Below, in pieces: positions 57,603 to 64,000 of a stretch of DNA of 64,000 bases (within the stretch, counting starts at the first letter, position 1; each line of letters begins with the position of its first letter). Below the pieces are notes generated by a model. It had not been told where the DNA came from. It searched no databases and saw only the letters and a program-made list of their open reading frames with translations. The stretch is taken from positions 124,001 through 188,000 of the forward strand of contig NZ_BCYO01000005.1 of NCBI RefSeq assembly GCF_001598235.1. The letters run 5' to 3'. The translations under genes were made by a program, and so were the position numbers. Source of the DNA: Polaromonas jejuensis NBRC 106434 (GTDB taxonomy: Bacteria > Pseudomonadota > Gammaproteobacteria > Burkholderiales > Burkholderiaceae_C).

Positions 57603-58066
57603 GGCTGACAATCGTCGCCGTCGGGCAGAAGGTCCCCGACTGGGCACAGACGGCTTATGACGATTACGCCAAACGCTTTCCTCCCGAGCTAAAGGTCGAA
57701 CTCAAGGCCGTCAAGACGGAGCCGCGTGCCTCCAAGACGCTGGAAAACCTGCTGGCCGCGGAGCGCACACGCATTGAGGGCAGCATCAGCAAGGGCTGCC
57801 GTGTCGTGGCACTGGATGAGCGCGGCACGGCCGTGACCACGGTGGCCCTGGCCGAGCGGCTCAAGAGCTGGCAACTGTCGGGCGACGACGTCGCGATCGT
57901 GATTGGCGGTCCGGACGGGCTGGATCCCGGATTCAAGCAGGCGGCGCACGAACGGCTGCGCCTTTCCGACCTGACCTTGCCCCATGCCATGGTGCGTGTG
58001 CTGCTCATTGAGCAGCTTTACCGCGCCTGGAGCATCACCATCAACCACCCTTACCACCGCGAGTAG
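57599..58066 (+). CDS. rlmH: 23S rRNA (pseudouridine1915-N3)-methyltransferase
   Basis: 155 residues, exactly family length. SPOUT fold: [60 protein letters not shown] (SAM-binding) and [20 protein letters not shown] with the terminal PYHRE. Methylates pseudouridine 1915 in helix 69 of 23S rRNA. ATGA overlap with rsfS, the conserved order. Confidence 0.97.
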   Translation: MRLTIVAVGQKVPDWAQTAYDDYAKRFPPELKVELKAVKTEPRASKTLENLLAAERTRIEGSISKGCRVVALDERGTAVTTVALAERLKSWQLSGDDVAIVIGGPDGLDPGFKQAAHERLRLSDLTLPHAMVRVLLIEQLYRAWSITINHPYHRE

Positions 58067-58114
58067 CGCTGGCGTCCAGCTTGCCTCCCGGTGCGTTGCG
58101 CTTATTGACCATTC

Positions 58115-58717
58115 ATGGCCGACTTCATTTACCTGGCTTCGCAAAGCCCCCGGCGCCGGCAGTTGCTGGAGCAACTCGGTGTGCGCTACGAATTACTGCT
58201 ACCCGATGCGACGGAAGATACGGAAGCGCTGGAGATCGCCCTGAAAAACGAGGCCCCCGTCACCTACGTCAAGCGGGTAACGGCGCTGAAGCTGGATGCG
58301 GCCGTCGCCCGCCTGAAGCGCCGGCAACTGCCACCAGCGCCTGTCCTGTGCTCTGACACCACCGTGGCGCTGGGGCGCACCATTTATGGAAAGCCGGACG
58401 ACGCCAAGGATGCCGCGCGCATGTTGCGTGAACTGTCGGGTGAAACGCACCGCGTTCTGACGGCGGTGGCGGTGCAGCGCGGCCGGCAGCGTCTGGAGGC
58501 ACTCAGCGCGTCTCGTGTGAGCTTTGACGACATGACTGCGGCGCAAATCCGCGCGTACACGGCCACCGGCGAACCCATGGGCAAAGCGGGGGCCTACGCC
58601 ATACAGGGCAGGGTGGCGATGCATATCACCCGCATCAATGGCAGTTACAGTGGCATCATGGGACTCCCGCTACGGGAAACGGCCTTGCTGCTGCAGGCTG
58701 CCGGCTTCAAACTTTAG
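58115..58717 (+). CDS. Maf-like nucleotide pyrophosphatase
   Basis: 200 residues. IYLASQSPRRRQLLEQLGVR is the family start (phosphate-binding SxxPRR). VLCSDTTVALGRTIYGKPDD and EPMGKAGAYAIQGRVAMHIT, with GSYSGIMGLPLRETALLLQA, complete the set. Hydrolyses non-canonical or certain normal nucleoside triphosphates; which subfamily (dTTP/UTP or m7GTP) cannot be fixed here. 49 bases after rlmH. Confidence 0.96.
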   Translation: MADFIYLASQSPRRRQLLEQLGVRYELLLPDATEDTEALEIALKNEAPVTYVKRVTALKLDAAVARLKRRQLPPAPVLCSDTTVALGRTIYGKPDDAKDAARMLRELSGETHRVLTAVAVQRGRQRLEALSASRVSFDDMTAAQIRAYTATGEPMGKAGAYAIQGRVAMHITRINGSYSGIMGLPLRETALLLQAAGFKL

Positions 58718-58878
58718 TACTGCAACCCGAAAATATCGAAACATGAAAGCGCGTCTTCGCACCCATGGCGGCGTTGCAATCCTTGCGAAGGCGTATGGCC
58801 TTCGCTGCGGACTGCGCCTTGCCCTGGGCACGAATCCATCACTTTCATGGTGTTTCGCTACTTCCGGCTTGCAGTACT
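58716..58878. repeat. 163-base imperfect palindrome between maf and rng
   Basis: Left end AGTACTGCAA (58716-58725) and right end TTGCAGTACT (58869-58878) are exact complements. Moving inward, TATCGAAACATGAAAG pairs with CTTTCATGGTGTTTCGCTA, and CGAAGGCGTATGGCCTTCG forms the centre. It is transcribed as the leader of rng. Confidence 0.75.
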
Positions 58879-58901
58879 AGCGCCTTACCTCGGAACAAAT
58901 A

Positions 58902-60401
58902 ATGCAACAAGATATCCTGATCAATTGGTTGCCCCAGGAAACCCGGGTGGCCGTGGTCGAGCACGGCGCGGTGCAGGAGTTGCTGGTGGAGCGCACGCTG
59001 GAGCGTGGCCTGGTGGGCAACGTCTACCTGGGCAAGGTCGCGCGGGTGCTACCGGGCATGCAATCGGCTTTCATCGACATTGGCCTGGATAGGGCGGCTT
59101 TCCTGCATGTGGCTGACCTGATGAGCAGCATCAACAGCCGCCATGCAGAAACCGATGCGCAGGTGGCCGGCTCCCTGGCGGCTCCGGCCATGGCATCGCT
59201 TCAGCCCATCGAAAAGCAGCTGTTCGAGGGGCAGACCCTGATGGTGCAGGTGCTCAAGGACCCGATTGGCACCAAGGGGGCCCGGCTGACGGCGCAGATC
59301 AGCATTGCCGGCCGCCTGCTGGTGTTTTTGCCGCAGGACAACCATATCGGCGTGTCGCAAAAAATTCCCTCGCGGCAGCGCGAGGACTTGCGCCAGCGGG
59401 TACAGGCACTGACTGGCGACCTGGGCGGCGGGTTTATCCTTCGCACCAATGGGGAAGATGCCAGCGATGCCGAACTGGCCGAAGACATTGCCTACCTGCG
59501 CAAAACCTGGGCACGCATCAAGGACGCCTCGCTGCGCCTGCCGCCGGCGTCTGTGCTGCACCAGGACCTGAACCTGCTGCAGCGGGTGTTGCGCGACCTG
59601 GTGGTGGAGGGCACGCAAACCATCCGCATCGACTCCCGCGAGCAGTTTGAAAAACTGAAAGCCTTTGCGTTGGAGTTCATGCCGGCGACCGTGCCAAAGC
59701 TTCAGCTTTACGGTGGTGAACGGCCCATTTTTGACCTGTTCAACATTGACGAAGAAATTGCCAAGGCGCTGGGCCGCCGGGTGGAACTCAAGTCAGGCGG
59801 TTACCTGATCATCGACCAGACGGAAGCCTTGACGACCATCGACGTCAATACGGGCGGGTTTGTCGGGGCCCGGAATTTCGATGACACCGTCTTCAAAACC
59901 AACCTGGAAGCCGCCCAGGCCATTGCCCGGCAGCTGCGCCTGCGCAACCTGGGTGGCATTGTGATTGTCGATTTCATCGACATGCTCAAGGACAACCACC
60001 GCGATGCGGTACTTGCCGAGTTTCAGAAGCAGCTGGCGCGGGACCGCATCAAAACCGCGGTGAATGGATTTTCGGCGCTGGGTTTGCTGGAAATGACGCG
60101 CAAACGGACGCGCGAGTCGCTGGCCCACCAGTTGTGCGAGCCCTGCAGCGCCTGCATGGGCAAGGGCGTGGTCAAGACGGCACGAAGCGTGACCTATGAT
60201 ATTCTTCGCGAAATTTTGCGCGAGGCGCGGCAATTCAATCCCCGTGAATTCAGGGTGGTTGCATCGCCCAAGGTGATTGAGCTTTTTCTCGATGAGGAAA
60301 GCCAGCATCTGGCGAGCCTGAGCGACTTTATCGGCAAGCCGATTTCCCTGCAGGCCGAAGCGGCCATGGCGCAGGAACAGTACGACATTGTTCTGTTATG
60401 A
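58902..60401 (+). CDS. rng: Ribonuclease G
   Basis: 499 residues. S1-like domain (NVYLGKVARVLPGMQSAFID), then the RNase E/G core with SGGYLIIDQTEALTTIDVNT and LGGIVIVDFIDMLKDNHRDA (the metal-binding Asp pair), and the zinc-link CEPCSACMGKG. Processes 16S rRNA 5' end and degrades mRNAs. The 5' leader contains the 163-base palindrome. No long C-terminal scaffold, so it is RNase G and not RNase E. Confidence 0.97.
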   Translation: MQQDILINWLPQETRVAVVEHGAVQELLVERTLERGLVGNVYLGKVARVLPGMQSAFIDIGLDRAAFLHVADLMSSINSRHAETDAQVAGSLAAPAMASLQPIEKQLFEGQTLMVQVLKDPIGTKGARLTAQISIAGRLLVFLPQDNHIGVSQKIPSRQREDLRQRVQALTGDLGGGFILRTNGEDASDAELAEDIAYLRKTWARIKDASLRLPPASVLHQDLNLLQRVLRDLVVEGTQTIRIDSREQFEKLKAFALEFMPATVPKLQLYGGERPIFDLFNIDEEIAKALGRRVELKSGGYLIIDQTEALTTIDVNTGGFVGARNFDDTVFKTNLEAAQAIARQLRLRNLGGIVIVDFIDMLKDNHRDAVLAEFQKQLARDRIKTAVNGFSALGLLEMTRKRTRESLAHQLCEPCSACMGKGVVKTARSVTYDILREILREARQFNPREFRVVASPKVIELFLDEESQHLASLSDFIGKPISLQAEAAMAQEQYDIVLL

Positions 60402-60405
60402 CTTT

Positions 60406-61179
60406 ATGACCTTCAGCGAAATTCCAGGCGTGCCGACGACCCGCACCGCCAACCATGGGCCCATTCCCATACTCGTGTACCACCAGATTGCAGAAGCGCC
60501 GCCCAAGGGCAGTCCCTTTCGCAGTCTGTATGTGGCGCCTAAAGCCTTTGCACGGCAAATGGCCTGGCTCAAGTTGCTGGGCTACAAAGGCCTGTCCATG
60601 GGGGATCTAGAGCCCTATCTGCGGGGTGAACGCACCGGCAAGGTCGTCGGCATCACCTTTGACGACGGTTATCAAAACAACCTCACCCACGCCCTGCCGG
60701 TTCTCGTCAAGCATGGGTTTTCGTCCACCTGCTATGCGGTCAGCGGCTTGCTCGGCAAGACCAATGTGTGGGATGAAGCGGTGGGCATTGCGCAGACACC
60801 CTTGATGACCGAGGCCGAGGTTCGCCAATGGGTGTCGGGGGGGCAGGAGATTGGTTCGCATACGCGTCAGCATGTGAATCTGCTGGCATCCGACCATACC
60901 GTCAGCCAGCAGGAAATGGCACTGGGAAAAACCGAGCTGGAATCCGTCATCGGTCAGCCCGTTCGTCATTTTTGCTACCCTTACGGGCACTATGCGCCCA
61001 AGCATGTGACGATGGCTGCCGGCTTGGGCTTTGTCACGGCTACCACCACCCAGCGCAGCCGTTGCCACGCACAGACCGACCTGCTGCAGATTCCGCGAGT
61101 TCCCGTGCTTCGCTCCACAAGCTTGCCGGTTTTCTGGCTCAAGATAGCCACCGCTTACGAAGACCGGCGAAAAAAATGA
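60406..61179 (+). CDS. Polysaccharide deacetylase family protein (NodB domain)
   Basis: 257 residues from ATG 60406, directly after rng. NodB motifs: VVGITFDDGYQNNLTHALPV (catalytic and metal Asp), GQEIGSHTRQHVNLLASDHT (the two His ligands) and RHFCYPYGHYAPKHV. No signal peptide, so cytoplasmic or membrane-associated. It removes N-acetyl groups from a glycan; the following glycosyltransferases suggest a lipopolysaccharide or capsule intermediate. ATGA overlap with the next gene. Confidence 0.9.
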   Translation: MTFSEIPGVPTTRTANHGPIPILVYHQIAEAPPKGSPFRSLYVAPKAFARQMAWLKLLGYKGLSMGDLEPYLRGERTGKVVGITFDDGYQNNLTHALPVLVKHGFSSTCYAVSGLLGKTNVWDEAVGIAQTPLMTEAEVRQWVSGGQEIGSHTRQHVNLLASDHTVSQQEMALGKTELESVIGQPVRHFCYPYGHYAPKHVTMAAGLGFVTATTTQRSRCHAQTDLLQIPRVPVLRSTSLPVFWLKIATAYEDRRKK

Positions 61180-62384
61180 ACCCAATCTCTTCTGGTTCGG
61201 GTGAGAGTGCTGCACCCGCTCATAGAAAGCTCCGCATTGCAGTTTTCAACCGGACTTTTTCGCCGACGGGCGGCGGGGCAGAACGCTACTCCATAGCGCT
61301 GGTGGAGCAGCTTGCTGCAAGGCATGAAATTCATGTGTTTGCGCAGGAAATAGACCACCACTGGCCCGGCGTGACTTATCACCGCGTTTCAGCACCTCTG
61401 CGCAAGCCCCGCTGGGTCAATCAACTGTGGTTTGCCACCGCCACCTGGTGGGCGACACGCCGGGGCTTTGATGTGGTGCATTCGCACGAAAACACCTGGC
61501 ACGGTGACGTGCAGACGGTGCATGTGCTGCCGGTCAAGTACAACCTGTTTCATGGGCGCAGCGGCTGGCGCCGGGCGTTGCGGTGGGTCAAGGTGGTGAG
61601 CAGTCCGCGTTTGCTCGCCTATCTCGCTATCGAAAGATCCCGATTTTCACGGCGTCCTCAGCGCCACGTGATCGCGACTTCCCCAACCCTCAAAGAAGTG
61701 CTGGCCCGGACCTATCCGGTCTCTTCTTCCGTGCTGGCTGTCATTCCTCCAGGCGTGAGCTTGCCCGCTCGTGACTTGGACCAGCGGGTCGCCCGAAGTC
61801 GCTTGGGACTGCCGACACAGGGGCGCTTCATCGCCTTTATTGGGAATGATTATCAAAAAAAGGGCTTGGGCACACTGCTGGAGGCTTTGAGTGGGCTGCC
61901 AGCCGATGTGGCCTTGGTGGTGGTCGGCAATCCATCTTACATAGAGAGATTCAAACAGAAGGCCATGGCGCTGAAAGTGGATGACCGTGTCCATTTTCTG
62001 GGGCATCTGAAGGACGTTTCGCCTTTGTATGAGGCTGCCGATGTCCTGGCACACCCGACGCTGGAGGACACCTTTGCGATGGTCGTTTTAGAAGCCATGG
62101 CCTATGGCCTGCCCGTTGTTGTGAGCGATGCTCGTTACTGCGGCATTGCGGGCTTGCTGACCGATGGCGAGAATGCGCTGATTCTCACGTCTCCCACTGA
62201 CGCCGAACAGCTTTCAGGCAACTTGGCGAGAATCCTGCAGGAGCCAACTTTTTACCGCCAGCTATCCGCCGCCTCCCGCCAATTCGCATCGCAGTGGTCA
62301 TGGGCCACAATAGCCTCTCAGCAAGAGGCGATGTACTGCGAAATAGCAGACGCATCCTCGCAACAGGATCGCCGATCCAACTAG
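61176..62384 (+). CDS. Glycosyltransferase family 4 protein
   Basis: 402 residues. GT-B fold: the N-domain has IAVFNRTFSPTGGGAERYSI (glycine-rich acceptor loop) and FDVVHSHENTWHGDVQTVHV. The donor-binding C-domain has FIAFIGNDYQKKGLGTLLEA, DRVHFLGHLKDVSPLYEAAD and HPTLEDTFAMVVLEAMAYGL (the EX7E motif). It transfers a hexose-type sugar to a surface polysaccharide or LPS core. ATGA overlap with the deacetylase gene. Confidence 0.92.
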   Translation: MNPISSGSGESAAPAHRKLRIAVFNRTFSPTGGGAERYSIALVEQLAARHEIHVFAQEIDHHWPGVTYHRVSAPLRKPRWVNQLWFATATWWATRRGFDVVHSHENTWHGDVQTVHVLPVKYNLFHGRSGWRRALRWVKVVSSPRLLAYLAIERSRFSRRPQRHVIATSPTLKEVLARTYPVSSSVLAVIPPGVSLPARDLDQRVARSRLGLPTQGRFIAFIGNDYQKKGLGTLLEALSGLPADVALVVVGNPSYIERFKQKAMALKVDDRVHFLGHLKDVSPLYEAADVLAHPTLEDTFAMVVLEAMAYGLPVVVSDARYCGIAGLLTDGENALILTSPTDAEQLSGNLARILQEPTFYRQLSAASRQFASQWSWATIASQQEAMYCEIADASSQQDRRSN

Positions 62385-62398
62385 AGCATCACCAGAAT

Positions 62399-63274
62399 AT
62401 GAATTTGAGTCCGCAACCCGTCCCCCCATTGAGCCTGATTTCCATCGTGATTCCGAGCTGGAATAACCTGGCGCTGCTCAAGCTGTGCGTTGAAAGCGTG
62501 AAGGCCAACAGTGCGTTTGAGCATCAAATCATTGTTCACGTCAACGATGGGAGTGACGGCTCGCTGGAATGGGTGCGTTCACAGGGGATTGAACATACCT
62601 ACTCTGAGGCCAATACGGGTATTTGCCTGACCGTCAACCAGGCCGCCGCACTCGCCAAACATGACCTTATTCTTTATCTCAACGACGACATGTATTGCTG
62701 CCCGGAATGGGATGCTAAATTGTTGGCAAAGGTTCAGCAGATAGGGCATGACGCATTTGTGTTGTCTGGCACCATGATCGAACCGGTTGGGTCGGGTAAT
62801 CCTTGCGTGAGCGTTTGTGACTTTGGGCGCGATGCCGACACGTTCCGCAAACAGGAAATCCTGGGAAAGTACCAAACTTTGGCCAAACCTGATTGGTATG
62901 GTGCTACATGGCCGCCGACCTTGGTGCACCGGCGCTGGTGGCATGCGGTTGGGGGGTACAGCACGGAATTCAGTCCGGGCATGAGCAGCGACAATGACTT
63001 CTCCATGAAGATGTGGGCCGCCGGCTGCCGTGTGTTTCTGGGAGTCGGCGATAGCTTGGTCTATCACTTCATGTGCAAGAGTACCGGGCGAATTGTCAAG
63101 AACAACGGCCGCAAACAGTTCATGCGCAAATGGGGCATGACCTCTTCCCTGTTTGACCGCTATTACCTTCGCCGGGGTGAATTGGCTGTTCAAGCGGAAC
63201 TGCCGGAACCTGACGATACTGCTGCGTTCCGCAGAAAACGCGGCCTCAGCAAATTTAAATCATGGCTTGCCTAG
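62399..63274 (+). CDS. Glycosyltransferase family 2 protein
   Basis: 291 residues from ATG 62399, 14 bases after the previous gene. GT-A fold: LISIVIPSWNNLALLKLCVE, IIVHVNDGSDGSLEWVRSQG, the DxD-like motif in LILYLNDDMYCCPEWDAKLL, and acceptor-side YSTEFSPGMSSDNDFSMKMW. C-terminal part has several aromatic/basic residues and no membrane helix. Sugar and acceptor unknown. Third gene of the surface-glycan operon. Confidence 0.92.
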   Translation: MNLSPQPVPPLSLISIVIPSWNNLALLKLCVESVKANSAFEHQIIVHVNDGSDGSLEWVRSQGIEHTYSEANTGICLTVNQAAALAKHDLILYLNDDMYCCPEWDAKLLAKVQQIGHDAFVLSGTMIEPVGSGNPCVSVCDFGRDADTFRKQEILGKYQTLAKPDWYGATWPPTLVHRRWWHAVGGYSTEFSPGMSSDNDFSMKMWAAGCRVFLGVGDSLVYHFMCKSTGRIVKNNGRKQFMRKWGMTSSLFDRYYLRRGELAVQAELPEPDDTAAFRRKRGLSKFKSWLA

Positions 63275-63275
63275 C

Positions 63276-64000
63276 TCAGGCTACGAGCTTGAAATGCTTG
63301 CGGCTGAAATCCAGCCCGGTCAGCGTTTCGAGCTGCCGCATGAAGTGGTACTTATTCTCTTTGGGTATGGGCTTGTAGTTCGGGTCGATATTCAGAACCT
63401 GTTCGGCATCATTTGCCAACCATTCCTGCACGGCCTGCGGATGTGTGCCTGTAAACGGTGCAAGAGCCCTGCGATCAAACTGGCTGTATTGCACTTGCAC
63501 GGCAGGCGTAGCCCAGTACTTGCTGACCTGATCCGCTTTTTTCTGCATATCTTCATTGCGGCGTATCCAGCCGTAGTGGTAGATATGCGCCTGGGCAAGT
63601 GCCGCCTGGGGGTTACGACCTCGTTTGTGCTCGGTGGTGACCAGCCAATACTGGCCATCGGGCGCATAGCTGCGAATGGTGTTCCGAATCAACCGGCATT
63701 CGCGGCGATACCAGCCTGGACTGATTGAAATCCACTGTGGCGATCCGTAGAAATGGTAATAGTCAAATACCAGTGCTTCCACGGCGGGATTGGCATGATG
63801 CCGCTCGACACTGGCACGTATGGACGCCAGGTCGGCTTCATGGACGACCTCATCGCCTTCCAGGTAAAAAGCCCAGTCACCTGTGCATGAGTACTGGGCA
63901 ATCATTTTTTGCTGCGCATAAACAAACCCGCGGTCAGCCATGCGTTCGTTCCACAAGGTCTCGATGATCCTGATCTTGGGGTCGGCGATGGCCCGCACGC
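63276..64000 (-). CDS. Glycosyltransferase-like protein (partial, runs off the right edge)
   Basis: At least 241 residues are visible; the N-terminus is outside the window. The GT-A-type centre GFVYAQQKMIAQYSCTGDWA-FYLEGDEVVHEADL has an acidic GDE motif in place of DxD. HIYHYGWIRRNEDMQKKADQ lies later. It resembles family 2 enzymes of the LPS-core/glucosyltransferase kind. It converges on the preceding glycosyltransferase, with a 1-base gap between stops. Confidence 0.85.
   Translation of the reverse strand, partial: VRAIADPKIRIIETLWNERMADRGFVYAQQKMIAQYSCTGDWAFYLEGDEVVHEADLASIRASVERHHANPAVEALVFDYYHFYGSPQWISISPGWYRRECRLIRNTIRSYAPDGQYWLVTTEHKRGRNPQAALAQAHIYHYGWIRRNEDMQKKADQVSKYWATPAVQVQYSQFDRRALAPFTGTHPQAVQEWLANDAEQVLNIDPNYKPIPKENKYHFMRQLETLTGLDFSRKHFKLVA

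Overview
The window is GC-rich chromosomal DNA with the gene content of a beta-proteobacterium of the order Burkholderiales, most likely family Comamonadaceae (Polaromonas/Rhodoferax-like). The reasons are the exbB-exbD-lpxK-trm112-kdsB-adk block, the hemF-nadD-rsfS-rlmH-maf-rng block, and a family of short palindromic repeats (core TATCA..TGATAGC, tail GGGCTGGAGGCC). I recall that family from Comamonadaceae genomes but could not check it. I see no rRNA, tRNA, CRISPR array or intact insertion sequence.

Layout. 0-4 kb: end of an unknown gene, a YghU-type glutathione transferase, a small lipoprotein, and an ECF16-type sigma factor (SigF/NrsF) with two divergent copies of its expected promoter. 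4-11 kb: acyl-CoA and beta-oxidation type genes (a Crp-type regulator, aminoglycoside-phosphotransferase-fold kinase and acyl-CoA dehydrogenase operon; enoyl-CoA hydratase; 3-hydroxyacyl-CoA dehydrogenase) and a D-2-hydroxyacid dehydrogenase. 11-15 kb: lexA with two tandem SOS boxes, a lexA-linked hypothetical gene, a divergent asparaginase and an M14 peptidase. 15-25 kb: housekeeping genes (adk, kdsB, trm112-like, lpxK, exbD, exbB, xseA, sodB, icd). 25-32 kb: clpS-clpA, sbcB, a PLP trans-sulfuration enzyme, and a saccharopine-dehydrogenase-like gene divergent from an Lrp-type regulator.

32-45 kb is the accessory part: small stress genes, a GST-trhO pair, a type II toxin-antitoxin pair, and an ECF41 sigma factor with two recognisable ECF41 promoters. 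It also holds a quinone oxidoreductase broken by a 5-base tandem duplication and an AT-richer two-gene insert at 41.5-44.1 kb. The insert encodes an ABC-type ATPase and a DUF4435/TOPRIM protein and looks like a PARIS (AriA-AriB) or AbiL-type anti-phage system. It is followed by a decayed duplicate of the codA 3' end, a glycine-zipper/PepSY gene pair and the stump of a response regulator.

45.7-51.4 kb is a five-gene leftward operon (urc1-like GTP cyclohydrolase II, urc4-like DUF1688, upp, a lipoprotein nucleosidase, codA). It reads as a nucleoside/cytosine to uracil to URC-pathway degradation route. 51-60 kb returns to core genes (HerA-like ATPase, yebC, purD, hemF, nadD, rsfS with a histone-like tail, rlmH, maf, rng), with a 163-base imperfect palindrome in front of rng. 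The last 3.6 kb begins a surface-polysaccharide cluster (NodB-type deacetylase and three glycosyltransferases, the last one cut by the window edge).
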